Assembly (NCBI RefSeq): GCF_900099935.1
Contig: NZ_FNEK01000018.1
Span: 27,523 to 91,522 of the forward strand
Reading direction: 5' to 3'
Length of the DNA: 64,000 nucleotides
Source of the DNA: Aliiruegeria lutimaris
GTDB taxonomy: Bacteria; Pseudomonadota; Alphaproteobacteria; Rhodobacterales; Rhodobacteraceae
Position numbers and translations under genes: made by a program. Numbering within the stretch: the first letter of the stretch is position 1; the number at the start of each line of letters is the position of its first letter. Under the pieces are notes generated by a model, which ran no database searches, was not told the origin of the DNA, and worked only from the letters and a program-made list of their open reading frames with translations. Of this stretch, positions 26,108-34,935 are shown piece after piece.

Positions 26108-26788
26108 TCAGTCCTTGTGAAGTGCGCCAGCGCCGAGGTCGTCCTCGAGCTCGTGGCTGACGATCAGGCTTTCGCGATGACCGGCGACAACGCCGATGGC
26201 GGCCTCGATCACCCGGACCAACAGCAGCAATGCCCCGACCGGAAGGATGAGATACACAACGAGCCGCGGCAGCTTTTCGTAGCTCTCGCCCTCGTTCAGC
26301 AGCGGTTCGAGCCAGCGCAGCCAGTCGAGCATCGGGATCTGGTCGGTCTCGTACCAGGCTTGATCGCGCGTGTCGGCAAGGCCGGTCGGGAACCAGCGTC
26401 CTGTCGTCGCGTCCAGCCCCGCGAACGGCGCGTAATAGTCCCACGCCCCCTTCATCAGCAACGCTGCGTAAACGACGCAGCAGACCGCAGAGATGATCGC
26501 AGTGATCCTGCGCCCTTCAGGACTAAGCGTATTGACGAACGCATCCACGCCCAGATGCGCGGTGATGCGGAAGCAATGCGAGATACCGAAGAGAACGAGC
26601 CAGGCAAACAGCACCAGCACGACCTCCAATCCCCAGATCAGACTGTCGTTGAAAACGTAGCGCAGGACCACGTTGACGAAGGTCAACACGACCATGGTCC
26701 CCAGAAGGAGCGCGATCACCACTTCCTCCGTGCGCGCCACGGCCGCCCCGAAGGCCGTCTTCGGTTTGTGTTTCGAATGTACGCTCAT
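26108..26788 (-). CDS. dctQ: TRAP transporter small permease (DctQ)
   Basis: The 226-residue protein has four hydrophobic segments (for example VIALLLGTMVVLTFVNVVLRYVF and GLEVVLVLFAWLVLFGISHCF) and the family motif GLEVVLVLFAWLVLFG with the following hydrophilic start of helix 3. A periplasmic insertion of about 60 residues between helices 3 and 4 (residues about 115-175) is characteristic of the long DctQ subgroup. It precedes dctM by six bases. It forms the membrane complex with DctM that receives substrate from DctP. Confidence 0.88.
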   Translation of the reverse strand: MSVHSKHKPKTAFGAAVARTEEVVIALLLGTMVVLTFVNVVLRYVFNDSLIWGLEVVLVLFAWLVLFGISHCFRITAHLGVDAFVNTLSPEGRRITAIISAVCCVVYAALLMKGAWDYYAPFAGLDATTGRWFPTGLADTRDQAWYETDQIPMLDWLRWLEPLLNEGESYEKLPRLVVYLILPVGALLLLVRVIEAAIGVVAGHRESLIVSHELEDDLGAGALHKD

Positions 26789-26811
26789 GTCCCCCTCCCG
26801 CAGGAATGTTG

Positions 26812-26846
26812 AAAAGGGCCGCCGAGTGTCGTTGCACCGGCGGCCC
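26812..26846 (-). terminator. Intercistronic terminator/attenuator between dctP and dctQ
   Basis: Read leftwards, GGGCCGCCG (26846-26838) pairs perfectly with CGGCGGCCC (26824-26816), a 9-bp GC stem with a 13-nt loop, followed by TTTT (26815-26812). It lies between the binding-protein gene and the membrane genes and should reduce readthrough, giving more DctP than DctQM. Confidence 0.8.
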
Positions 26847-26862
26847 GTATCCTTGCGTGGCC

Positions 26863-27864
26863 TTACATGCTGGCGTTGATGGACTGGGCAGCCTCGATGT
26901 TCTCGGTGCCCACGTCGCCCTCGAACTGCTCCCAGACCGGCTTCATCGCCTCGACCCAGGCCGCGCGCTGCTCGGCGTTGAGCTCGCGGATGACGCCACC
27001 GGCATCGAGGATGGCCTGGCGGTTCGCGGCGTCGACCTCGGCAATGGCGGCGTTGCGCTCCGCGGTCACCTCATCAAAGATCGTGGCCAACTGGGTGCGG
27101 ACATCCTCGTCCAGGCTATCCCACCAGTCGACGGAGGTGACGACCATGTAGTCGAGAACCCCGTGGTTGGTCTCGGTGATCCCATCCTGCACTTCGAAGA
27201 ATTTCTGGCCGTAGATGTTCGACCAGGTGTTCTCCTGCCCGTCGACCACTCCGGTCTGCAGAGCGCCATAGACCTCGGAGAAGGCCATCGGTTGCGGCGA
27301 AGCGCCGAGCGCTTCCATCTGTGCCACTAGCACGTCGGAAGGCTGCACCCGGAACTTGAGGCCTGCGGCATCGGCCGGGGTCAGAAGCGGCTTGTTGGCC
27401 GAGAACTGCTTCAGGCCGTTGTGCCAGAAGCCCATGCCCTTGAGTCCGCGGCGTTCCATCGAGCCAAGCATCTCCTGCCCTTTCTCGGAGCTTTGGAAAG
27501 CATCGACCGATTCCATGTTCTTGAACATGAAGGGAAGGTCGAAGATCCGGAACTTCTTGGTGAATTTCTCGAATTTCGACAGCGACGGCGCGGCCAGCTG
27601 CACGTCGCCCTGCAGCATCGCTTCCAGCACCTGGTCGTCATTATAGAGGGTCGAGTTCGGGTAGACCTCCATGCAGGCCTTGCCGTTCATCTCGTCGTTC
27701 ACGCGCTGCTGGAGCAGGCTGGCGGCGATCCCCTTGGGGTGCTTGTCGGTATTGGTCACATGGCTGAACTTGATGACGATTTCGCCCTCGTCACAGCTGG
27801 CCAGCGCCGCGCCCGCACCAATCACAAGAGAAATGGCCGTCGCAGCGGCTGTCACGTATTTCAT
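26863..27864 (-). CDS. dctP: TRAP transporter periplasmic binding protein (DctP)
   Basis: The 333-residue product has a signal peptide (MKYVTAAATAISLVIGAGAALA) and the DctP fold: VIKFSHVTNTDKHPKG at the start, DVQLAAPSLSKFEKFTKKFRIFDLPFMF, the conserved arginine segment GLKFRVQPSDV that binds the carboxylate, and ALQTGVVDGQENTWSNIY. It probably binds C4-dicarboxylates such as succinate or malate, given the DctB/DctD genes upstream. It is first in the operon and is followed by a strong hairpin. Confidence 0.92.
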   Translation of the reverse strand: MKYVTAAATAISLVIGAGAALASCDEGEIVIKFSHVTNTDKHPKGIAASLLQQRVNDEMNGKACMEVYPNSTLYNDDQVLEAMLQGDVQLAAPSLSKFEKFTKKFRIFDLPFMFKNMESVDAFQSSEKGQEMLGSMERRGLKGMGFWHNGLKQFSANKPLLTPADAAGLKFRVQPSDVLVAQMEALGASPQPMAFSEVYGALQTGVVDGQENTWSNIYGQKFFEVQDGITETNHGVLDYMVVTSVDWWDSLDEDVRTQLATIFDEVTAERNAAIAEVDAANRQAILDAGGVIRELNAEQRAAWVEAMKPVWEQFEGDVGTENIEAAQSINASM

Positions 27865-27986
27865 CTAGATGTCCTCCCAAGACATTTGATCTGTCGCGCC
27901 CTGCTCTCCTGCAAGGCTTGACACATAGCAAACAGAGGACAGGCAATTCGGCCAACAGGAAAAATCACGCGCCCACGAAATTCAAA

Positions 27987-28002
27987 TTTTTCACATGAAA
28001 AA
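27987..28002. promoter_or_regulatory. Palindrome upstream of dctP
   Basis: TTTTTCACATGAAAAA is an inverted repeat with 7-bp arms (TTTTTCA/TGAAAAA) and a 2-bp centre, 123 bp before the dctP start and the clearest operator-like element between dctD and dctP. It may be the DctD binding site. No sigma-54 promoter (GG-N10-GC type) is seen nearby. Confidence 0.45.
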
Positions 28003-28128
28003 CAAATACATGACTGGCGATCCAGACACCTCCGGACACCACCTCCTGTCCGGGTCGTGCGGTCTGCCACACAAGCGCGAAACCGGTTTGTGCGAAAACC
28101 CGCACAGCACGCGGAACCGCCAGCCGAC

Positions 28129-29358
28129 TCAACCGCCGCGGTAATCCTCTGCCCGCAGCCCATGCCGGGCGAGCTTGTCATAGAAGGTCTTGCGCGGCAG
28201 CTTGAGTGCCTCGGCGGCCTGCACCGCACGTCCTCCCGCCTTTTCAAGCGCAGCGATCAGAAGCGTGCGCTCAACCTGCGCCATCTGTTCGGCCAGCCCC
28301 GCATCCTCCGCCGGGGACGGATCGTTCAGCCCCATGGCAAAACGCATCGCGGCGTTCATGAGCGAGCGCGCATTGCCGGGCCAGTCCTGTGCCATCAGGC
28401 GCGCGATCACGTCGGAAGAGATGTCAGGCTCCGGCAAGGCCGCCTGCTCGCAGGCGAGCGAAACGTAGTGGCGAAACAGCGGGCCGATATCCTCCTTGCG
28501 CTCGTCCAGCGGCGGAATACGGACCCGCAAAACGTCGAGCCGCATTGCCAGGTCGGCCGAGAATCTCCCCGCCTCCACCTCGCGCTGCAGGTCCTTGTAG
28601 GTGCCGGCAATCACGCGGGCATCGCCACCGGCATCCAGCCGGTCCAGCAGGGCAAGCTGCGCCGCCGGGCCGAGCGAGGAGACCTCGTCGAGAAAGAGCG
28701 TGCCCGCGCCCGCCGCCTCGCAGGCCTCCTGCAGGCTTTCGGGCCCGAGCGCTGCGGCGGAGCGTTTGACAAAGGGGTGCGGCGCGGCCGGCGAGACGAG
28801 GTGGATCACCTCTGCCACCTTGGCCGTGCCAGATCCGGTCGGCCCAGTCACCAGCACCTCCGCCCCGGCCCGCGCAACGAGGCGCACCCGCGCGCGCAGT
28901 TCCTCCGATTGCGGGGAGGTTCCGCGCAACATGCGCGCCGCGGCATCGCCCGAGGCAAGCTCCCGCTTCAGCCGCCGGTTCTCCATCACCAGCTCGCGCG
29001 CCGCCAGCGCCTTGTGAACGACGGTCAACAAGGCGCTGGACTCACATGGTTTTTCGAGGAAATCGAACGCTCCGCGCGAGATCGCCCGTACCGCCATCGG
29101 CACGTCACCCTCACCGGTCAGCAGGATCACCGGCAATTCCGCGTCCGCCTGCAGGACGTAATCCAGCAGCGCGAACCCGTCCTTGCCCGGCATCCGGATA
29201 TCGGTCACGACCACGCCGGCGAAATCCGTCGAGACATGGTCCTTCGCCTCGATATAGCTGCCCGCCAGGATCGGCCGCAGATCGGCCAGTTCCAGCGTCT
29301 GGCCGAGCGCCTCGCGCACCGCCGCATCGTCATCCACCAGAAGCACCCTGTCGGTCAC
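28129..29358 (-). CDS. dctD: DctD-type response regulator lacking the sigma-54 activation loop
   Basis: The 409-residue protein has a receiver domain (Asp10-Asp11, phosphoacceptor Asp53, Lys103), a AAA+ domain (about 140-345) and a Fis-type helix-turn-helix (about 365-405, ALEKAGGRAVQAAEALKLPRKTFYDKL). The GAFTGA loop that contacts sigma-54 is absent: the chain runs from HPFVKRSAAALGPESLQE directly to GAGTLFLDEVSSL. The Walker A lysine is also replaced (GPTGSGT, Thr178), while Walker B is kept. It therefore cannot act as a classical sigma-54 activator and probably activates or represses a sigma-70 promoter, as known for NtrC of Rhodobacter capsulatus. Its ATG overlaps the dctB stop. Confidence 0.88.
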   Translation of the reverse strand: MTDRVLLVDDDAAVREALGQTLELADLRPILAGSYIEAKDHVSTDFAGVVVTDIRMPGKDGFALLDYVLQADAELPVILLTGEGDVPMAVRAISRGAFDFLEKPCESSALLTVVHKALAARELVMENRRLKRELASGDAAARMLRGTSPQSEELRARVRLVARAGAEVLVTGPTGSGTAKVAEVIHLVSPAAPHPFVKRSAAALGPESLQEACEAAGAGTLFLDEVSSLGPAAQLALLDRLDAGGDARVIAGTYKDLQREVEAGRFSADLAMRLDVLRVRIPPLDERKEDIGPLFRHYVSLACEQAALPEPDISSDVIARLMAQDWPGNARSLMNAAMRFAMGLNDPSPAEDAGLAEQMAQVERTLLIAALEKAGGRAVQAAEALKLPRKTFYDKLARHGLRAEDYRGG

Positions 29359-31133
29359 GCCACCGCCTCCATTTCAGCCGGTTCAAGCTCCACCGTGAAC
29401 ACCGCCCCGCCCTCGGGCCGGTTCGCGCCCCGGATCGCCCCGCCAAGACTCTGCACGATGCCATAGGAGATCGACAATCCCAGCCCCATCCCCTCGGAGC
29501 GGCCGACCTCCTTGGTGGAGTAGAACGGGTCGAATATCCGATCGCTCGACGCGATGCCGCATCCGGTATCCGACACGCAGAGCCGCACCTTGTCCGCAAG
29601 CTCGATGGACACGCCCAGCCGCTTGTTTTCCCGGTCTTCCATCGCGTCGAGCGCATTCGAGACGAGGTTCATGACCACCTGCTGCAGCCGGACCTCGCCG
29701 CCGCGCACGATAACCGGCGAGGCGGGTGGATGCCAATCCAGCGTTACCCCCTCGCGCTTGATCCGTCCCTCGCTCAGAAGCAGCACCGCTTCAACAACCG
29801 CCGCGAGGTCCACAGGGCGTACTGGCTGCACCTCTTGCCGGGCGAATGCCCGCAGGTTGCGGATGATCCGCCCCATTCGCCGCGCCATCTCGGAGATCCG
29901 GCCGAGATTTTCCGCCGCCCGTTCCGGCCTGCCCCGCTCCAGGAAGGCGGCACCGTTTTCCGCAAAGGAGGAGATCGCCATCAGTGGCTGGTTCAACTCG
30001 TGGCTGATCCCCGCCGACATCTGGCCCAGAGCCGAGAGCTTGCCCGCCTGGATCAACTCGCCCTGCGCGCGTTTCAAAGCTTGCTCGGCGGCGATGCGCT
30101 CGTCCACCTCGCGCCGGAGCGCCTTGTTGGCCGCCGAGAGCGCCGCCGTGCGCTCCCGTACCCGCTGCTCCAGCCGCGCATTGGCCGCTGCTTCCGCGTT
30201 CAATTGCGCCGACAACCGCTGCCGCCGGTCCATAAGCGACAGGATGAAGGCGCCGATCACGAGACCAAGCGTCGCCGTCACCAGCGCCTGCCAGCCCGCA
30301 AGCGTCACCGCCGGCGCGATATCGACCAGTGCTTCCCCCTGCATGCCGATCACCGGCAGCGGCCGGGTCAGGTGGATCGACGCGCGCGGCACGTAGCGCC
30401 CGGCATCGAGCCGCCAGAGCTCAAACCCCGAGATCACGATTTCTCGCACCTCGGGGAAAGGAGAAAGCGGCGCGCCGCCATAGCGCCCGCCCGCTGTCGC
30501 CGGCAAAGGCAGGGTGCGGGTCCGGAACAGCAACTCCGAGCGGTTGGAAGACAGGATCACGCCATTTGAATCGGTAAAGGCGACCGTCATCGCGTCACCG
30601 CGCCATTCTGCCTCGATGGCACCGATATCGGCCCTCACGACCACGGCCCCCGCGACCGGCCCACTTTGCGAGAAGATCGGCGAGGCAAAGGTCGACACCC
30701 GCAATCCGCTGTTCGGCTCGACGGAATGATAAGCCCCGAGCGCACCGTCCTCGATTGCCCGTTTCAGGTAGGGCGAGCTGGCAAGCGGCGTCCAGGATTC
30801 CTCCGATGTCGCCAGCACCTGCCCGCCCGGCGCCACCGCGAGGATTTCCAGTGAGCCGGTCTTGTCCGCCGTCTCCCGCAGCAGCGCACTCGCCGTGCGT
30901 GCATTGCCCTGTCCGTTCAGAAGCGCCTCTAGGTCGGGATGATCCGACAGCAGCACGGCAAGTTCGCGAAAACGCTGCAACTGCCCGACGAGCCTGTCTG
31001 AGGCGACCGACAGGTCCGCCTCGCCGCGTTCGGCCAATGCCTCCAGGTCCGACGACAGGGAAAACCACCACACGCCGCCCGAGAACCCGGCCACGACAGC
31101 CAGATACGCCAGAATGGCCCAAATTCGTCTCAC
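29355..31133 (-). CDS. dctB: DctB-type sensor histidine kinase
   Basis: The 592-residue membrane kinase has an N-terminal helix (IWAILAYLAVVAGFSGGVWW), a periplasmic double-PAS sensor of about 250 residues, a second helix near residue 285-305 (WQALVTATLGLVIGAFILSL), a coiled linker, and kinase core with H-box AGISHELNQPLMAI, N-box QQVVMNLVSNALDAM, G1 VSDTGCGI and G2 EGMGLGLSI. It senses C4-dicarboxylates in the periplasm and phosphorylates DctD, whose gene overlaps by four bases. No separate promoter is visible between them. Confidence 0.92.
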   Translation of the reverse strand: MRRIWAILAYLAVVAGFSGGVWWFSLSSDLEALAERGEADLSVASDRLVGQLQRFRELAVLLSDHPDLEALLNGQGNARTASALLRETADKTGSLEILAVAPGGQVLATSEESWTPLASSPYLKRAIEDGALGAYHSVEPNSGLRVSTFASPIFSQSGPVAGAVVVRADIGAIEAEWRGDAMTVAFTDSNGVILSSNRSELLFRTRTLPLPATAGGRYGGAPLSPFPEVREIVISGFELWRLDAGRYVPRASIHLTRPLPVIGMQGEALVDIAPAVTLAGWQALVTATLGLVIGAFILSLMDRRQRLSAQLNAEAAANARLEQRVRERTAALSAANKALRREVDERIAAEQALKRAQGELIQAGKLSALGQMSAGISHELNQPLMAISSFAENGAAFLERGRPERAAENLGRISEMARRMGRIIRNLRAFARQEVQPVRPVDLAAVVEAVLLLSEGRIKREGVTLDWHPPASPVIVRGGEVRLQQVVMNLVSNALDAMEDRENKRLGVSIELADKVRLCVSDTGCGIASSDRIFDPFYSTKEVGRSEGMGLGLSISYGIVQSLGGAIRGANRPEGGAVFTVELEPAEMEAVA

Positions 31134-31236
31134 ATCGCGCCTCCCTGGCCCAGCCTAGATGCGGCACGGGGCGAAGAAAAGACAGCGCCGCCGTGAAGCG
31201 CTTGCCTGGGGCGGCAATTATCGGCACCAACGACCC

Positions 31237-32418
31237 ATGCAAAGAGTGACCCAATCTCCGACCGATCCGGATTTCGTCCAGAATCCCTACCCGTTTTACG
31301 CGCGTGCCCGCGCCACCGGCGATCTTGTTTTCTGGGAAGACTACGCCATGGTCGCCGCCACCAGCCACGCCGCCGTGAACGCGATCCTGCGCGACCGGCG
31401 TTTCGGCCGCGAGGTGCCGCCCGAATTGGCCCAGCCGGTGCCCGAACGGCTCGCGCCCTTCTATGCCATCGAGGCGCATTCAATGCTGGAGCTGGAGCCG
31501 CCCCGCCACACCCGCCTGCGCAAGCTGGTCACGCGCGCCTTCACCACCGCCCGGATCGAGGCCCTGCGCAGCGATATCGACGAGCTGGTGCAGGATCTCC
31601 TGCGCGCCTTGCCCGCCGGGCCATTTGACTTTCTGGATGCGTTCGCCCGCCCCCTGCCTGTTACCGTGATTGCCCGCCTGCTCGGCGTGCCCGAGGATCG
31701 GACCGACGATCTTCTGCGTTGGTCCAACGCCATGGTCGGCATGTACCAGGCCGGTCGCTCGCGCGCGATGGAAGACGCCGCCGTCGCCGCGACGCTGGCC
31801 TTCCGCGCCTATCTGGACGCGGTCATTACCGCCCGCCGCGAGCAACCGGGGAACGACCTGCTCAGCCAGTTGATCGCCGCCGAGGAGGACGGATCGCATC
31901 TCAGCGCCGACGAGCTGATCTCCACCGTGATCCTGCTGCTCAATGCCGGCCACGAGGCCACCGTGCACAGCCTCGGCAATGGTGTGAAGGCGTTGCTTGA
32001 GCATGGCGGGCAGGACCTGCTGGCCGATCCCGACAGCCGCGCCAGCGTGATCGAGGAAACGCTCCGCTTCGATCCCCCTCTGCACCTCTTCACCCGTTAC
32101 GCTTATGAGGACATGTCGCTCTTCGGGCATGACTTCCGGCGCGGAGATCAGGTCGCCTGCCTGCTGGCCTCCGCCAACCGGGACGCGCGCATCTGGAGCG
32201 ACCCCGAACGCTTCGACCCGCACCGATCGGTCGTGACGAATGCCAGCTTCGGCGCCGGGCTGCATTTCTGCATCGGCGCCCCGCTCGCCCGCCTCGAGAT
32301 GTCCCGCGCCCTGCCCGCGCTTTTCGCGGCCCACCCGGGCCTCACCCTGGCCCAACCGCCGCGCTACGCCGACATCTACCACTTCCACGGCCTCGAAAGC
32401 CTGCACCTGCAGTTCTGA
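31237..32418 (+). CDS. Cytochrome P450
   Basis: The 393-residue soluble P450 has the I-helix motif LLNAGHEATV (about 234-243), the K-helix ExxR at Glu274-Arg277, and the haem loop SFGAGLHFCIGAPLARLE with Cys345 as axial ligand. The I-helix has Ala after the acidic residue where Thr is usual, with Thr one place later, a variant seen in many bacterial P450s. It is divergent from dctB and monocistronic; no ferredoxin or reductase partner gene lies beside it, though a ferredoxin-NADP reductase gene is 5.4 kb away. Start chosen at 31237 because upstream in-frame codons overlap the dctB promoter side and read as non-protein. Substrate unknown. Confidence 0.92.
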   Translation: MQRVTQSPTDPDFVQNPYPFYARARATGDLVFWEDYAMVAATSHAAVNAILRDRRFGREVPPELAQPVPERLAPFYAIEAHSMLELEPPRHTRLRKLVTRAFTTARIEALRSDIDELVQDLLRALPAGPFDFLDAFARPLPVTVIARLLGVPEDRTDDLLRWSNAMVGMYQAGRSRAMEDAAVAATLAFRAYLDAVITARREQPGNDLLSQLIAAEEDGSHLSADELISTVILLLNAGHEATVHSLGNGVKALLEHGGQDLLADPDSRASVIEETLRFDPPLHLFTRYAYEDMSLFGHDFRRGDQVACLLASANRDARIWSDPERFDPHRSVVTNASFGAGLHFCIGAPLARLEMSRALPALFAAHPGLTLAQPPRYADIYHFHGLESLHLQF

Positions 32419-32525
32419 GAGCGGCCCCTCAGGGGCACGATCTTGTCAAAGATCGTTTGGACCCGCGCGCGGCAGCGCGCGGGCCACCAGAAGGCTCCAC
32501 CGCCTTGGAGGGCTCCCGAAATAGG
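32419..32525. terminator. Short hairpins between convergent P450 and Lrp genes
   Basis: Several small GC stems are visible, for example CGATCTTTGACAAGATCG-like pairing at 32438-32454 and CCCGCGCG/CGCGCGGG at 32462-32481. They probably end transcripts from both sides, but none carries a good T run. Confidence 0.35.
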
Positions 32526-32993
32526 TCAGAATTCCAGCGGCAGGGCCGTGGTCGACTTGATCTCCTCCATCGACAGTAGCGCTGTCACGTTGTGAATGCG
32601 CACCTCCGAGATCAGCGCCTGGTAGAAGCGATCATAAGCGCGGGCATTTGGCACCAGGACCTTGAGAATATAGTCGATATCTCCCGCGAGCCGATGCGCC
32701 TCAAGCACTTCCGGGCGCGCGTTCAGCGCCTCGAGGAAACGCCGCTGCCACTCCTCTTCATGCTCGCTGGTGCGGATCAGAACAAAGAAGCAGGCTTCCA
32801 AACCGAGCGCTTCGGCATCGAGCAGGGCGGTGGTCTGCCGGATCACGCCCGCCTCCCGCATCTTGCGCACCCGATTCCAGACCGGCGTCTTCGACGAGCC
32901 CACCGCGCGGGCGATATCGTCCAGAGACTGGTCGGCATCGCGCTGCAATTCCGAAAGGATCTTCCGATCCAGCGCATCAAGACGGACATCCAT
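32526..32993 (-). CDS. Lrp/AsnC-family transcriptional regulator
   Basis: The 155-residue protein has an N-terminal helix-turn-helix (LDRKILSELQRDADQSLDDIARAVGSSKTPVWNRVRKM, about 7-45) and a C-terminal RAM ligand-binding domain with LAGDIDYILKVLVP and the strand VRIHNVTALLSMEEIKSTTALPL. It is divergent from the siroheme-cysteine operon, with 146 bp between starts, so it is a good candidate regulator of that operon, perhaps responding to cysteine or another amino acid. The start at 32993 (MDVRLDALD) fits the family; longer in-frame sequence upstream does not look like protein. Confidence 0.9.
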   Translation of the reverse strand: MDVRLDALDRKILSELQRDADQSLDDIARAVGSSKTPVWNRVRKMREAGVIRQTTALLDAEALGLEACFFVLIRTSEHEEEWQRRFLEALNARPEVLEAHRLAGDIDYILKVLVPNARAYDRFYQALISEVRIHNVTALLSMEEIKSTTALPLEF

Positions 32994-33139
32994 TCCGGCA
33001 TTCCCCCATTGCAAGGAACATGCGGCTCCCCACCCACCGCAGAAAGAACAAACATCCTTCTTTTCGTCAATACCTAGCGGAATACCGGAACAAAATTCTA
33101 TATTGCAGTGCAGAAACAGCCGCCACGGAGCCACCGATC

Positions 33140-34540
33140 ATGCAGCACTTCCCCATCTTCCTGGATGTCGCCAACAAGGCGATCGTCCTGTCGGGCGGTG
33201 GCGAGGCGGCGCTCGCCAAATTGCGCCTGCTGCTCAAGACCGAAGCGCGGCTGCATGTGTTCGCGGCAGATCCGGCCCCCGAAATCGAAAACTGGAACAC
33301 TGACGGCCACCTCGCGCTGACCCGCCGCCCGCTGGCTGCTGATGATCTCGTTGGCGCCACCCTGGCCTATGCCGCCAATGAGGACACCGCCGAAGACGCG
33401 CGGGTTGCCGACATGGCCAGAGGCGCCGGGGTGCTGGTGAACGTGGTCGACAATCTCGACGCCTCCGCCTTCATCACCCCCGCCATCGTCGACCGGGACC
33501 CGGTCACCGTTGCCATCGGCACCGAAGGCGCGGCCCCCGTGCTCGCCCGCGCCATCAAGCGCGATCTCGAAGAGCGCCTGCCGCAGAATCTTGGCCTTCT
33601 GGCCCGGATCGGCAAGGCCTTCCGCGCGCGCGCGGACGCCCTGCCAATGGGCCGTATCCGCCGCGATTTCTGGTCGGCTTTCTATTTCACCTCCGGTCCA
33701 CGCGCCGCCGTTTCCGGTCACGCCGCCATCGAGGCCGCGCTGGAGGCGGAGTTGCAGGCCCATCTCGGCAAATCCGCTCAGCCCGGCCATATTGCCTTTG
33801 TCGGCGCTGGCCCGGGCGATCCTGAACTGCTTACCCTCAAGGCCCGCCGCGCGCTGGACGAGGCCGATATCGTGATCCATGACCGGCTGGTCCCGGTAGA
33901 GATCCTCGAACTGGCCCGCCGCGAAGCGTTGATCCTCTCGGTCGGCAAGGAAGGCTTCGGCCCCTCCACGCCGCAGGACCGCATCAATGAGTTGCTCATC
34001 GAGCATGCCGGCACCGGCGCACAGATCGTGCGGCTGAAATCAGGCGATGCCGCTGTCTTTGGCCGGCTGGAAGAAGAACTCGACGCCGTCGAAGCCGCAG
34101 GAGTCAGCTATAGCGTCATCCCCGGCATCACCGCCGCCTCCGCCGCGAGCGCCCAGATCGGCCGTTCGCTCACCGCGCGGGGCCGCAATTCGGAACTGCG
34201 CCTGCTGACCGGTCACGACATGGACGGGCTGGCCGAGCAGGACTGGCAGGCACTGGCCCGCCCCGGCACCGTCGCCGCCATCTACATGGGCAAGCGCGCC
34301 GCGCGTTTCGTGCAGGGCCGCCTGCTGATGCATGGCGCCAGTGCCGACACGCCCGTCAGCATCGTCGAGAACGCCTCACGACCCCAGAGCCGGTCGCTCC
34401 CCAGCCGGCTCTGTACCCTGGCCGAGGACGTGGCGCGCGCTGATCTCTCCGGACCCGCCGTCATGTTCCTCGGTCTCTCTCCCCGAGACGCCGCCAACGC
34501 GGCAGCCCAGATCGACATCGCCGCAAAGGAACACGCCTGA
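33140..34540 (+). CDS. cysG: Siroheme synthase (CysG: methyltransferase, dehydrogenase, ferrochelatase)
   Basis: The 466-residue trifunctional enzyme makes siroheme from uroporphyrinogen III for the sulfite reductase encoded next. The N-terminal precorrin-2 dehydrogenase/ferrochelatase module starts FPIFLDVANKAIVLSGGGEAALAKLRLL; the C-terminal SAM-dependent uroporphyrinogen methyltransferase begins IAFVGAGPGDPELLTLKARRAL and has VIPGITAASAASAQIG and IYMGKR motifs. A GGAG precedes the ATG at 33140. The stop overlaps the start of the DUF2849 gene by one base (TGATG). It opens a six-gene sulfur operon. Confidence 0.93.
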   Translation: MQHFPIFLDVANKAIVLSGGGEAALAKLRLLLKTEARLHVFAADPAPEIENWNTDGHLALTRRPLAADDLVGATLAYAANEDTAEDARVADMARGAGVLVNVVDNLDASAFITPAIVDRDPVTVAIGTEGAAPVLARAIKRDLEERLPQNLGLLARIGKAFRARADALPMGRIRRDFWSAFYFTSGPRAAVSGHAAIEAALEAELQAHLGKSAQPGHIAFVGAGPGDPELLTLKARRALDEADIVIHDRLVPVEILELARREALILSVGKEGFGPSTPQDRINELLIEHAGTGAQIVRLKSGDAAVFGRLEEELDAVEAAGVSYSVIPGITAASAASAQIGRSLTARGRNSELRLLTGHDMDGLAEQDWQALARPGTVAAIYMGKRAARFVQGRLLMHGASADTPVSIVENASRPQSRSLPSRLCTLAEDVARADLSGPAVMFLGLSPRDAANAAAQIDIAAKEHA

Positions 34541-34869
34541 TGCCCCGCCCCTTCACGCCGAAAATCATCACCGCCAACGCCTTGCTGGAGGGCGATGTCG
34601 TCTACTTCACCGAGAACGGAAGCTGGTCGCGCAACATGAGCGAGGCGGAACTGCTCGAAGACGAGGCCCACGCCACGATCCGGCTGATCGACGCCGAACA
34701 GCAAGGGCATATCATCGTCGGCGCCTACCTGGCCGATGCGAAGTCTGGCCCCAAGGGGCCCGAGCCGGTGCATTTTCGCGAAAGCTTCCGCGCCCGCGGC
34801 CCGTCCAACTACCTCCATGGCAAGCAGGCCGACGCCCGGTCCGACGCCCGATCGAATGACAATTACTGA
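34540..34869 (+). CDS. DUF2849 protein of the sulfite reductase operon
   Basis: The 109-residue protein matches the DUF2849 family, small proteins that in alphaproteobacteria lie between cysG and the sulfite reductase gene. Landmarks are ITANALLEGDVVYFTENGSWS near the start and a C-terminal segment with SFRARGPSNYLHGKQ. There is no signal peptide or cysteine motif. The function is unknown; constant linkage suggests help in assembly, regulation or electron delivery for sulfite reductase. Confidence 0.85.
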   Translation: MPRPFTPKIITANALLEGDVVYFTENGSWSRNMSEAELLEDEAHATIRLIDAEQQGHIIVGAYLADAKSGPKGPEPVHFRESFRARGPSNYLHGKQADARSDARSNDNY

Positions 34870-34885
34870 ATACGTCTTTCAGCTT

Positions 34886-34906
34886 TCCTGAATCATTCCT
34901 TCAGGA
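34886..34906 (+). promoter_or_regulatory. Small hairpin in the leader of cysI
   Basis: TCCTGA (34886-34891) pairs with TCAGGA (34901-34906) in the 66-bp gap before cysI, the largest gap among the first five genes of this operon. It may act as a weak attenuator or mRNA processing site. No riboswitch was recognised. Confidence 0.3.
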
Positions 34907-34935
34907 TAAACGAAAGTCGTGATCGGAGATTAAAG

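Noticed and set aside
24935..26812. A 625-codon frame opposite the dctM and dctQ genes
   Set aside because: Very rich in Asp, His, Arg and Gly because it is the complement of membrane-protein codons; no motif recognised.
27865..28128. Possible sigma-54 promoter upstream of dctP (TGGCCGAATTGC)
   Set aside because: The distance between the GG and GC elements is 7 instead of 10 bases, and DctD lacks the GAFTGA loop needed for sigma-54.
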